Positions 25,632 to 34,341 of a DNA stretch of 64,000 nt are shown piece after piece (position 1 is the first letter of the stretch; every line of letters begins with the position of its first letter). The translations under genes and the position numbers were made by a program. The DNA is taken from positions 62,001 through 126,000 of the forward strand of contig JBEKDA010000005.1 of the NCBI GenBank assembly GCA_050014595.1, read 5' to 3'. Under the pieces are notes generated by a model. The model had not been told where the DNA came from, did no database searches, and was given only the letters and a program-made list of their open reading frames with translations. The stretch is from PALSA-129 sp050014595. Its GTDB lineage: Bacteria > Acidobacteriota > Terriglobia > Bryobacterales > Bryobacteraceae.

Positions 25632-26237
25632 TCAGGGGACTGCCGGCGCCGCGCGGCGATTCCACAGCCACCAGACGATGCGGTAAAGCAGCAGCAAACC
25701 GACCAGCGACCCATAGAGCGCCGGCAGGCGGATGTCGGATTTCACCAGCCAGTAGTAGTGCACCACCGCGCAAACTGCGCTGAGATAGATGAGGCGGTGC
25801 AGCGCCTGCCAGCGGCGGCCGCCCAGCCGCCGCAGCCAGCCGGCGGTAGAGGTGATGGCGAGAGGCAGCATCCCGAGAAATGCCGTCAGGCCGGCGATGA
25901 TGAAGCGCCGCTTCACAAAATCGCGAAGAATCTCGTGCATGTCGAAAAACTTGTCCAGTCCGAACCACGTGGCAAAATGCAGACAGCCGTAAGAGAAGGC
26001 AAACAGGCCGATCATGCGGCGGAAGCGGATGAGGCCGGGGAGGCGCAGAATGCGGCGCAAGGGCGTCACGGCCAAAGTCGCGACGATCATGCGGATGGTC
26101 CAATCGCCGGTGAAGTGGGTAATGTACTCGATGGGATTGGGTGTGAGGTCGCCGTTCCAGGCCCGCCACGCCAACCAGCACACGGGGGAAAGACACAGCA
26201 GGAAGACGACCAGCTTGTCCCAGCGGCGTTTCAGCAT
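25632..26237 (-). CDS. msrQ: MsrQ, haem-binding membrane subunit of methionine sulfoxide reductase
   Basis: 201 residues with about six transmembrane helices, the usual size for MsrQ/YedZ. It passes electrons from the quinol pool to MsrP. Histidines expected to bind b-haem are seen in FSYGCLHFATWF and in LHRLIYLSAVCAVVHYYW. The gene starts 3 nt after the msrP stop, the standard msrPQ arrangement. Confidence 0.93.
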   Translation of the reverse strand: MLKRRWDKLVVFLLCLSPVCWLAWRAWNGDLTPNPIEYITHFTGDWTIRMIVATLAVTPLRRILRLPGLIRFRRMIGLFAFSYGCLHFATWFGLDKFFDMHEILRDFVKRRFIIAGLTAFLGMLPLAITSTAGWLRRLGGRRWQALHRLIYLSAVCAVVHYYWLVKSDIRLPALYGSLVGLLLLYRIVWWLWNRRAAPAVP

Positions 26238-26240
26238 GCT

Positions 26241-27185
<945 letters not shown>

Positions 27186-27318
27186 CGCTCTGTTTCCACT
27201 ATATCTTCAGATGCGCGCGGGCGATTCCGGGACGCAGCTTTTCACAATTCCAGACCACCGGCCTAACCCGCCGCGAACCGGTGGCCCCGCAGTGAGTTTC
27301 CGGATAGGGCCAGGAAAT

Positions 27319-27347
27319 TTGACATAGTACTAGCAGAACTCTACAAT
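27319..27347 (+). promoter_or_regulatory. sigma-70 type promoter of the NarL-family regulator
   Basis: TTGACA (27319-27324) is separated by exactly 17 nt from TACAAT (27342-27347). The ATG is at 27368, giving a leader of about 14 nt. This is the best housekeeping promoter visible in the window. Confidence 0.75.
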
Positions 27348-27367
27348 GTACGCTAGCGGAACAGGTT

Positions 27368-28102
27368 ATGTCCGAAAACACGGCCGCCGATAGTCAGCCC
27401 ATGTTGCCTTCGGGAATTTCATCAAAATCGAAGATCCGAATCGTAGTGGCGGACGACCATCCTATCTTTCGGGACGGCCTGTGCAAGCTGCTCGCTTTGG
27501 AAGAGGATTTCGAAGTGGTGGCGCAAGCCCAGGATGGGCGGCAGGTGCTGGATGTGCTGCAGCAGTATGAGCCCGACATTCTTCTGCTGGACCTCAAGAT
27601 GCCCGGACTCGACGGTCTTTCGACCTTGCAGCGCCTGCAGGTGGTAAAGAACAAGACGCGCGTCATCGTCCTGACGGCGTCGGACGACAAGAACGAATTC
27701 GTCCAGGCGATGAAACTGGGGACCTCCGGGATTGTCCTCAAGCAGACTGCCACGGAGTTGTTGATCAAGAGCATTCGCAAGGTCCACGCCGGGGAGATCT
27801 GGCTGGATTCGCACACTACGGCGGCGGTGATTCGCCAGTTCGTGGCGGCGGACGATGCAGCGCCCGCTTCGGCGCAATCGGCTCCTCGCGACCGCGAACG
27901 CTCGCCGCTCAGCCAGCGCGAGCGCGAAATTGTGGCGCTGGTAGCCCAGGGTTTCAAGAACAAAGAGATGGCCGAGAAGATGTTTATCAGCGAGCAGACG
28001 GTGAAGAACCACCTGCACAACATCTTCGATAAGCTGGGCGTCTCCGATCGTCTGGAACTGGCGCTTTACGCCATCCACAACAACCTGCACACGGGGCGGT
28101 AG
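27368..28102 (+). CDS. NarL/FixJ-family response regulator
   Basis: 244 residues: receiver domain (VVADDHPIFRDGL, phospho-acceptor Asp75 in LLLDLKMPGLDG, conserved Lys in IVLKQT), an Ala/Ser-rich linker, then a LuxR-type helix-turn-helix (LSQREREIVALVAQGFKNKEMAEKMFISEQTVKNHL). No histidine kinase adjoins it. It is divergent from msrP and convergent with the NtrC-type gene (28140). Its strong sigma-70 promoter suggests constitutive expression and control by phosphorylation. Signal and targets unknown. Confidence 0.93.
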   Translation: MSENTAADSQPMLPSGISSKSKIRIVVADDHPIFRDGLCKLLALEEDFEVVAQAQDGRQVLDVLQQYEPDILLLDLKMPGLDGLSTLQRLQVVKNKTRVIVLTASDDKNEFVQAMKLGTSGIVLKQTATELLIKSIRKVHAGEIWLDSHTTAAVIRQFVAADDAAPASAQSAPRDRERSPLSQREREIVALVAQGFKNKEMAEKMFISEQTVKNHLHNIFDKLGVSDRLELALYAIHNNLHTGR

Positions 28103-28139
28103 ACAACGCTCCCCGAGGGTGGCGGCTCTGAAAGGCGTA

Positions 28140-29570
28140 TTACGCGCCGGCGGCTTCGTCGCCCTTGGCCCCAGCGTACTCCTTCAACTTGTTGTGCAGG
28201 GTTTTCAGGCTGATATCCAGAATCTCCGCGGCGCGCGTCTTGTTGTTGTGGGTATGTTCGAGGGTTCGCAGAATCAAGCCTTTTTCAGCCTCTCCGACGG
28301 TGGTGCCCAGGGCAAAGCGGACGGTGTCGCCGTCATCGGCAACCGCCGCGGAGGGTGCGGGGGAAGCGACGCCCTGCAGAAAGGCCGGCAGGTGTTTGCG
28401 CTCGATCACGCCTTCGCCCGCCAGAATGACGGCGCGCTCAATGACATTGCGGAGTTCGCGCACGTTGCCGGGCCAGTTGTGAGCTTCCAGCGCTTCGAGC
28501 ACCGCGGGCGAAATCTCCACGACGCGGCACTCATGTTTGCGATTCAGCTCCGCGAGCAGCGCCTCAGCCAACGCCGGGATGTCGGACCGGCGCTCCCGCA
28601 AGGGAGGCATGTGGACCTGGAAGACATTGAGGCGATAGTACAGATCTTCGCGCAGGTGGCCGCCCCGAACGGCCTCTTCCGGCACCTTATTGGTGGCGGC
28701 CAGGACGCGCACATCCACCTGAAACTCGGTTTTGCCGCCCAGCCGCCGCACCTTCGAATCCTCCAGAATGCGGAGCAGCTTGGCCTGCGTCGCTACCGGC
28801 ATCTCGCCGATTTCGTCCAGCAGCAGGGTGCCGTGTTGCGCCACTTCGAAACAGCCGGCACGGCGTTCCGACGCTCCCGTGAATGAGCCTTTCTCGTGTC
28901 CGAAGAGCTCGCTCTCGATCAGGGTTTCCGGCAGGGCGGCGCAGTTGACGGCAATGAACGGCCCGAGCCGCTGCGGACTGAGCGCATGCAGAGTGCGGGC
29001 CACGAGTTCCTTGCCGGTTCCACTCTCGCCGGTAATCAGGACACAGGCCTTGCTCGGGCCGGCCTGCTGCAAGAGCGCAAAAACCTCCTGCATTTTGGGC
29101 GACGTGCCCACCATCTCGCCGAGCGAGCCTTTGTAGCTGAGTTGCCGCTCCAGATTGCGCTTATCCGCGAGCAAGCCGGCGTGGCTGCCGGCGCGGGAGA
29201 TCAGGACCTTCAAGACGGAAGGCTGGTAAGGCTTATCGAGGAACCAGTAAGCACCCAACTCGTGCACCGTCTGGACGGCCTTTTCGATGCTCCCGAAGGC
29301 CGTGAGCACGATGGTGGGCGGCATCTCTCCGGCGTCGCGCAGACGTTCGAGCAGGCCGAAGCCGTCCAATCCGGGCATGTTGAGATCGGTGAGGATGACA
29401 TCGGCTGGAAACCCGGCCAGCTTGTCCAAGGCTTCGTTGCCGTTGGCGGCAGTTTCCGGGGTCATGCCCCACTCCGCAACCATGGCGGCCAGCCCGCTGC
29501 GCTGGTTGGCCTCATCGTCTACGATCAAAACTTTCACCTTTGGCGGGTCCTCCCTGGAAGCCATACCCAT
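28140..29570 (-). CDS. NtrC-family sigma-54-dependent response regulator
   Basis: About 476 residues with the full three-domain plan. The receiver has Asp in VILTDLNMPGLDG and Lys in FLDKPY. The AAA+ domain has Walker A GESGTGKE, Walker B LLLDEIGEM, and the sigma-54 contact loop as GSFTGA rather than the usual GAFTGA. The Fis-type HTH is TRAAEILDISLKTLHNKL. No kinase is next to it. Start is ATG 29570 (29564 also possible); neither has a clear ribosome binding site. A sigma-54 promoter exists elsewhere in the window (58610), but no direct link is shown. Confidence 0.94.
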   Translation of the reverse strand: MGMASREDPPKVKVLIVDDEANQRSGLAAMVAEWGMTPETAANGNEALDKLAGFPADVILTDLNMPGLDGFGLLERLRDAGEMPPTIVLTAFGSIEKAVQTVHELGAYWFLDKPYQPSVLKVLISRAGSHAGLLADKRNLERQLSYKGSLGEMVGTSPKMQEVFALLQQAGPSKACVLITGESGTGKELVARTLHALSPQRLGPFIAVNCAALPETLIESELFGHEKGSFTGASERRAGCFEVAQHGTLLLDEIGEMPVATQAKLLRILEDSKVRRLGGKTEFQVDVRVLAATNKVPEEAVRGGHLREDLYYRLNVFQVHMPPLRERRSDIPALAEALLAELNRKHECRVVEISPAVLEALEAHNWPGNVRELRNVIERAVILAGEGVIERKHLPAFLQGVASPAPSAAVADDGDTVRFALGTTVGEAEKGLILRTLEHTHNNKTRAAEILDISLKTLHNKLKEYAGAKGDEAAGA

Positions 29571-29607
29571 TCTACGCCGCGCGCGTCTGAGGGAGAAAGA
29601 GTCTGGG

Positions 29608-29732
29608 TTCACCGCGGAGACGCGGAGAAAACGAGAGAGAAATGAGGATCTCGATGGTGGATCAGCCACCGCGCTTGTGGATCTGGGAATAACTCTCAAA
29701 ATCCTCGGTTTTCTCCGCGTCTCCGCGGTGAA
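29608..29732. repeat. intergenic element with perfect 24-bp inverted ends, copy A
   Basis: The left arm 29608-29631 (starting TTCACCGCGGAGACGCGGAG) is the exact reverse complement of the right arm 29709-29732. The central 77 nt are less GC-rich and carry no gene. A related element with the same arm sequence is at 38248-38394. It could be a non-autonomous mobile or REP-like element, or act as a bidirectional terminator. Confidence 0.8.
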
Positions 29733-29846
29733 GAAAGCTCACAGAAGAATTGCAGCCGGCATGAGCGGCTTACGGGAAAATGATAGGATGAAAACGAATC
29801 CAGTTCCGTGCCGAGCGGTGGCACGGGTGTCGCACAAGGGAGAATC

Positions 29847-31325
29847 TTGCTAAACCTGGTCAGCCGGGCACGGCGCCGTTTCCTACACAATGAACTGATG
29901 GCGCAGGGCGCCAATGCCGCGAGCGCCGCCCTGATGGCTTTCATCCTGCTCCTCCTGCTGGGGACGCAGATTCTCGACTGGCGCGGGATCGTGTCGGTCA
30001 CCACACTGGCCGCCGCCGCCGGCCTCTACCGCGCGCGCAAACGCCTGCCTGCACCCTATGCCGTAGCCCAGGCGGTGGACCGGCGACTCGGCCTGGCCGA
30101 TACGATTTCGACGGCACTCTACTTCAACCAGGAGGCGGCGCCCGCGGGCCCATCGCCCGAGATTCGCGAGTTGCAGATGGAACAGGCCGGCCGCATGGCC
30201 GGATCGGCGGACGTGCGGGCAGCCGTCCCGTACAGAGTGCCGCGCGCAGCGTACCTGGTGGGCGCGCTGATGGTCATCGCCGGAAGCCTTTTCGCCCTGC
30301 GTTACGGGCTGAGCAGCCGTCTCGACTTCAAGCCAACTCTGGCCAGCATGCTGCCGTACCAGTTGCCGTGGCACGAGCGCGTGGACGCGGCTAGGAATAT
30401 GCAGCGTCCGCCGCAGCTTGCGGATCCGCAGGATGACAGCGGCGCGACGCTCGCCAACCCCGACCAGGACCCGGCGGGTGAGCCCGATCCCACCGCCAAC
30501 GACAATTCCGACGGCGAGGGCGATCCCAACGCGGAGAAATCGTCGGCGTCCAAAGGGCAAGCCAAACCAGGGGAAAAGGGCGGCCCGGGGGGCGACGCGG
30601 ATCAGGAAGCGCAGGCCGAGCAGGGCAACGATCCCCAGGGCGGCGAGAACGCCGGCCAGCAGGGAAATAACAAGCAGGACGCCAACAAGCAGTCCGCGGG
30701 CAAACCGGAGCAAGCCAACTCCGGCGAGAATTCCAGCCTGGTGAACAAGGTGAAGGATCTGTTCCAAAACCTGCTTTCCAGCGTCAAACCGCCGCAGACC
30801 AACCCCGGCAACCAGCAGCAGAACTCCGACCCGAACAACCAGCAGGGCAAAGGGCAACAGAACGCCGGCAAGCAGGACGGCAAGAACGGCCAGCAACAGA
30901 ACAACGGCAACCCCGGGGACTCCGAAGAGGGGCAGAACGGCGAGCAAGCCAAGAGCCCGCAGGACCCGCAAGGCAAGGGAAACGGCAAGAGCGATTCGCA
31001 ACAAGCCAGCAAACAGCCGGGCAGCGGAATCGGCAATCAGAACGGCGACAAGACCATCAAGCAGGCGGAGGATCTGGCCGCCATGGGGAAGATCACCGAA
31101 CTATTCGGGAAACGCTCGGCCAGCATCACGGGCGAGGCCACCGTGGAAGTCGAGGCCACCAGCCAGCAATTGCACACGCCCTATGCGCCGCGCGGCGCGG
31201 AGCACTCGCAGAACGGCGCGGAAATCAGCCGCGACGAAATCCCCGTAGCGATCGAGGCCTACGTGCAGCAGTACTTCGAGCAGGTGCGCAAGCAGGCTAT
31301 ACCGCCCGCGGCGAAGAAGCAGTAG
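29847..31325 (+). CDS. membrane protein with long Gln/Asn/Gly-rich low-complexity region
   Basis: About 492 residues. Two close N-terminal membrane segments (ALMAFILLLLLGTQIL and the following hydrophobic stretch) and a third (AAYLVGALMVIAGSLFALRYG) precede a disordered region of about 230 residues dominated by Q, N, G, K, D and P. It contains a single helix-forming island (SLVNKVKDLFQNLLSSV). The C-terminal about 90 residues look folded (TGEATVEVEATSQQLHTPYA, IPVAIEAYVQQYFEQVRKQ). TTG 29847 has GGGAG just ahead; an in-frame GTG at 29808 is an alternative. No family recognised. Separated by an inverted-repeat element from the divergent NtrC gene. Confidence 0.75.
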   Translation: MLNLVSRARRRFLHNELMAQGANAASAALMAFILLLLLGTQILDWRGIVSVTTLAAAAGLYRARKRLPAPYAVAQAVDRRLGLADTISTALYFNQEAAPAGPSPEIRELQMEQAGRMAGSADVRAAVPYRVPRAAYLVGALMVIAGSLFALRYGLSSRLDFKPTLASMLPYQLPWHERVDAARNMQRPPQLADPQDDSGATLANPDQDPAGEPDPTANDNSDGEGDPNAEKSSASKGQAKPGEKGGPGGDADQEAQAEQGNDPQGGENAGQQGNNKQDANKQSAGKPEQANSGENSSLVNKVKDLFQNLLSSVKPPQTNPGNQQQNSDPNNQQGKGQQNAGKQDGKNGQQQNNGNPGDSEEGQNGEQAKSPQDPQGKGNGKSDSQQASKQPGSGIGNQNGDKTIKQAEDLAAMGKITELFGKRSASITGEATVEVEATSQQLHTPYAPRGAEHSQNGAEISRDEIPVAIEAYVQQYFEQVRKQAIPPAAKKQ

Positions 31326-31380
31326 GCGAAAGGATCCAGTAAGACTCGAAGAGTGGCGACGGCGAAGCGCGCATAAGACA

Positions 31381-31399
31381 CCGGCGGCAAGACCGCCGG
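31381..31399. terminator. hairpin between convergent genes
   Basis: CCGGCGG and CCGCCGG pair around the loop CAAGA in the gap between the convergent genes ending at 31325 and 31430. There is no T-run, so if it terminates transcription it is not a classical intrinsic terminator; it may be another dispersed palindrome. Confidence 0.4.
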
Positions 31400-31429
31400 C
31401 GCTACCAGTGGTGTTGATGCAGCCGGTGT

Positions 31430-31867
31430 CTATTCCCACACGCGCCTGGGCACGCCACGGTCGCGATCCTTCACCCGGTCGTAGAGATAGAACGCCGATA
31501 CGGTGCCCAGGGATTGGTTGTAGTGACTTTCCCGCCCGAGAGCCTGTTTCAGGTCTTGCTCGAACTCGTGGAGCGCCTTCAAATCGCCGGCCAGAGCGGG
31601 CCGGCTTTTTCCCGAAGGCGCGCGGAAGAATTTTTGAAAACCACCATCCACCAGGGCGCCGATCTCGGGGCCCATCGCCAGGCCGGCGACGCCGCCACCC
31701 ACCGTACCATTCTCCTCTTTCAGGTCAACCGCGCAATTCGCCCGGCTGGCGCGAACGGCGCCGCCTGGCTGCGAAGTTATTGTGAAACCGGCTTTCCGAA
31801 GAGACTCGAGGCGGTCGGCGAACGTCGGATTCTTCGGTTGCTCTCTGCGAAAGAACATACGTTTCAT
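31430..31867 (-). CDS. hypothetical protein (145 residues)
   Basis: A small basic soluble protein starting MKRMFFRREQPKN. The sequence alternates short strands and helices (FADRLESLRKAGFTITSQPG, VGGGVAGLAMGPEIGALVDGG, and a charged helix LKALHEFEQDLKQALG). No signal peptide and no recognised family. Codon use fits the neighbours. It is divergent from the TIGR03118-like gene, with 87 nt between their starts. Confidence 0.7.
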   Translation of the reverse strand: MKRMFFRREQPKNPTFADRLESLRKAGFTITSQPGGAVRASRANCAVDLKEENGTVGGGVAGLAMGPEIGALVDGGFQKFFRAPSGKSRPALAGDLKALHEFEQDLKQALGRESHYNQSLGTVSAFYLYDRVKDRDRGVPRRVWE

Positions 31868-31925
31868 TATAGCGGGGCGCCGTTTGGTCCGCGCATTTTT
31901 ACACCTCCTAACGAAGCGCCGAGGC

Positions 31926-31943
31926 TATACTTCGAAAAGTATA
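31926..31943. promoter_or_regulatory. small inverted repeat ahead of the ribosome binding site
   Basis: TATACTT (31926-31932) and AAGTATA (31937-31943) form a perfect 7-bp inverted repeat with a 4-nt centre, 3 nt before GGAGG (31946-31950) of the gene at 31955. It could be an operator or an RNA hairpin; it also includes a TATACT -10-like string. Confidence 0.4.
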
Positions 31944-31954
31944 CCGGAGGTGAG

Positions 31955-33727
31955 ATGACGAATTATTCGAGAAGCTTGTACGTTACAGTTCTGTTGCTGA
32001 CCGCGGCGCGGCTGGCGTCTTCCGCCACTCCCGCCAACGCTTACCTGGTGCACAACCTGGTGGCCGACCAACCCGGCATCGCCGACTTCACCGATCCCAA
32101 CCTGATCAATCCCTGGGGGTTCGCCACCTCGGCCACAAGCCCCTTTTGGCTGACGGATGGCGGCACCGGTCTTTCGACGGTCTACAGCAGCAATGGCACC
32201 CCCAGCGCCACCAAGCCGAGCGTGCCTCCGTCCGCCAAAGGCACAACGCCCTCGACACCGACGGGCATCGTGTACAACGGCACCGGCGGTTTTCTGGTGC
32301 AAGGCAAAGCGCCCAGCTTCATTTTCGTGACAGCCGACGGGGCGCTTTCCGCCTGGGCCTCCGCGGTGAGCGCCACACAGGCGCAGTTGATGGTGGATAA
32401 CTCCGCTTCCGGGGCCGCCTACTACGGACTCGCCATCAGCGCCACCACCGCCAACGCGGCTCCGCTGCTCTACGCCGCGAATTTTGCGAGCGGCAACATC
32501 GACGTGTTCGATACCAACTACAAGCCGGTGGCGATGCCGGGCGCGTTCGTGGATGCATCCGTGCCGGCGGGCTACGCTCCCTTCAACATTCAGAACCTGG
32601 GCGGCAAACTCTACGTGATGTATGCCAAACAGAACGGGGTGAAGAGTTTTGCCATTGCGGGCGCGGGCCTGGGCTACGCGGCCATCTTCGACCTCAGCGG
32701 CAATCTGATCAAGCATCTGGCGTCGAATGGCCCGCTGAACGCACCGTGGGGCGTCGCCGTGGCGCCCGCCACGTTCGGGGCGTTTGCCAACGATGTTCTG
32801 ATCGGCAACTTCGGCGACGGCACCATCAATGCGTTCGATCCCAATACGGGCAACGCCCTGGGCGCCTTGCAGGATCAGAACGGGAACACGATCAGCTACC
32901 CCGGCCTGTGGGGTTTGATCCTCGGCAACGGCGGATCGGGCGGCGACGCGAATGCCATCTATCTGATCGCGGGCGGCGCCAGCCAAAGGCACGGCGTGCT
33001 GGCCAGCATCCAGGCCACGCCCACCATCACTTCGGTGAGCAACGCCGCAGACATTCAGACCGGCATCGCGCAGAACACTTATATCAGCGTCTACGGCTCC
33101 GATCTCGCGCCCATTACGCGCAATTGGACGTTCAGCGACTTTTCGGGCACGAAGCTGCCGGCGTCGCTCGATGGCGTGAGCGTCACGGTCAACGGCATCG
33201 CGGCATTCGTCTACTACATCAGCCCGAAGCAGATCGACGTGCTGTCGCCGGTGGACACCACCACCGGACCGGTGCAGGTGGTGGTGACCGATAACGGGCT
33301 GGTCAGCAATTCGCTGAGCGCGACCATGCAGGCGTATTCGCCGGCGTTCTTCCTGCTCAAGGACAATATCTCGATTGCGGCGCTGCACGCGAACGGCGGC
33401 CTTGTGGGCGCCACCACACTCTACGCGGGCCTCAGCACGCCGGCCGTTTCCGGCGAGACGATCGGGCTCTATGGCACCGGCTTCGGCCAGACGACTCCGG
33501 CGATTGCCAGCGGCACGATTGTCACTACGCCGTCGGCCTGCGCCACTACACCAACGGCCACGGTGGGAGGCGCCTCGGCGCAGGTCACGTATTGCGCGCT
33601 GGTGGGCGCGGGTCTTTACCAGGTGAACATCACGATTCCCGCGGGAACGCCATCGGGCAACAATGCCGTGGTCATCACGTTCGGGACGGTGTCTTCCAAT
33701 TCGAACGCGATGATCACCGTGCAGTAG
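31955..33727 (+). CDS. secreted TIGR03118-like protein with Solibacter-type C-terminal domain
   Basis: 590 residues with a signal peptide (SLYVTVLLLTAARLASSATPANA). Residues about 25-360 form a repeat-rich propeller-like domain (NLVADQPGIADFTDPNLINPWG, YAANFASGNIDVFDTNYKPV, LNAPWGVAVAPATFG, LIGNFGDGTINAFDPNTG), the pattern of the TIGR03118 family. From about 365 (ITSVSNAADIQTGIAQNTYISVYGSDLAP) the tail matches, from memory, the domain found at the end of many Solibacter secreted proteins, ending GLYQVNITIPAGTPSGNNAVVI. GGAGG sits 4 nt before ATG 31955. Probably a cell-surface or secreted protein; ligand unknown. Confidence 0.85.
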   Translation: MTNYSRSLYVTVLLLTAARLASSATPANAYLVHNLVADQPGIADFTDPNLINPWGFATSATSPFWLTDGGTGLSTVYSSNGTPSATKPSVPPSAKGTTPSTPTGIVYNGTGGFLVQGKAPSFIFVTADGALSAWASAVSATQAQLMVDNSASGAAYYGLAISATTANAAPLLYAANFASGNIDVFDTNYKPVAMPGAFVDASVPAGYAPFNIQNLGGKLYVMYAKQNGVKSFAIAGAGLGYAAIFDLSGNLIKHLASNGPLNAPWGVAVAPATFGAFANDVLIGNFGDGTINAFDPNTGNALGALQDQNGNTISYPGLWGLILGNGGSGGDANAIYLIAGGASQRHGVLASIQATPTITSVSNAADIQTGIAQNTYISVYGSDLAPITRNWTFSDFSGTKLPASLDGVSVTVNGIAAFVYYISPKQIDVLSPVDTTTGPVQVVVTDNGLVSNSLSATMQAYSPAFFLLKDNISIAALHANGGLVGATTLYAGLSTPAVSGETIGLYGTGFGQTTPAIASGTIVTTPSACATTPTATVGGASAQVTYCALVGAGLYQVNITIPAGTPSGNNAVVITFGTVSSNSNAMITVQ

Positions 33728-33762
33728 GGGCGGGGGTCAACTGGTCGCGGGCTGCGCGCGGG

Positions 33763-34341
33763 CTATGCCAGCGCCTCGCCTATTCGTGTCTGCAACTCGG
33801 CAAGTTCGGGACAGCGTTGCAGCAAGCCTTGGTAGTTCGCTAGCGTTTCCTTCATGAGGAGGTCACGCCCGCCACCCGGCCGGCGCGCGTCACCATGCGT
33901 GCACAAAAAGGGGGCGAACACGCTCTCTTTGACCGAAGCATCTTCCCGGATCTTGCTCCATGACCGCCCGAGCTTCGTAACATGACCCGCCAAGAGCCAG
34001 ACTTCAATCTCCTGGATGGCCGCACAGCAAATCAAGCAGGCGCCTTGGTCAGCGGCCTCGCGTTCCAACCGGGCAAAGATTGCTGACCGATCTTTGCCGT
34101 CGGCGTCGGGCAGGAAAAGAAGCAAATCAAAGTGCTTCCATTGCTCGACGATCTGCGGCATGCGGCCACAGGCATGTTCGAAGCCGGATACCTTTGGGTT
34201 GGTTAGGATTCTCACTTCAGCGTTGTCTTTTCCGCACGCCGCCGCCAGCCGCGAAACGAGCGGGTTAAGGATGTACCCGTTCAGCGTCGGATCCTCCGGT
34301 ATGACCAGCACCCTGCAACTCAAACCGCGCTCTCCAGCCAT
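33763..34341 (-). CDS. TOPRIM-like protein, second gene of ATPase pair (DUF4276-like)
   Basis: 192 residues, cytoplasmic. A first strand with acidic end (VLVIPEDPTLNGYIL), the acidic motif DLLLFLPDADGKD and the motif AIQEIEVWLLAG follow the order of TOPRIM-fold nucleases of the DUF4276/DUF3226/RloB type, where E, DxD and a late ExExW..LA motif occur. This family assignment is from motif memory. ATG 34341 overlaps the 3' end of the ATPase gene by 22 nt; an in-frame TTG near the ATPase stop is an alternative. ATPase plus TOPRIM pairs are common in anti-phage systems (AbiL, Gabija and OLD-like). Confidence 0.65.
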   Translation of the reverse strand: MAGERGLSCRVLVIPEDPTLNGYILNPLVSRLAAACGKDNAEVRILTNPKVSGFEHACGRMPQIVEQWKHFDLLLFLPDADGKDRSAIFARLEREAADQGACLICCAAIQEIEVWLLAGHVTKLGRSWSKIREDASVKESVFAPFLCTHGDARRPGGGRDLLMKETLANYQGLLQRCPELAELQTRIGEALA

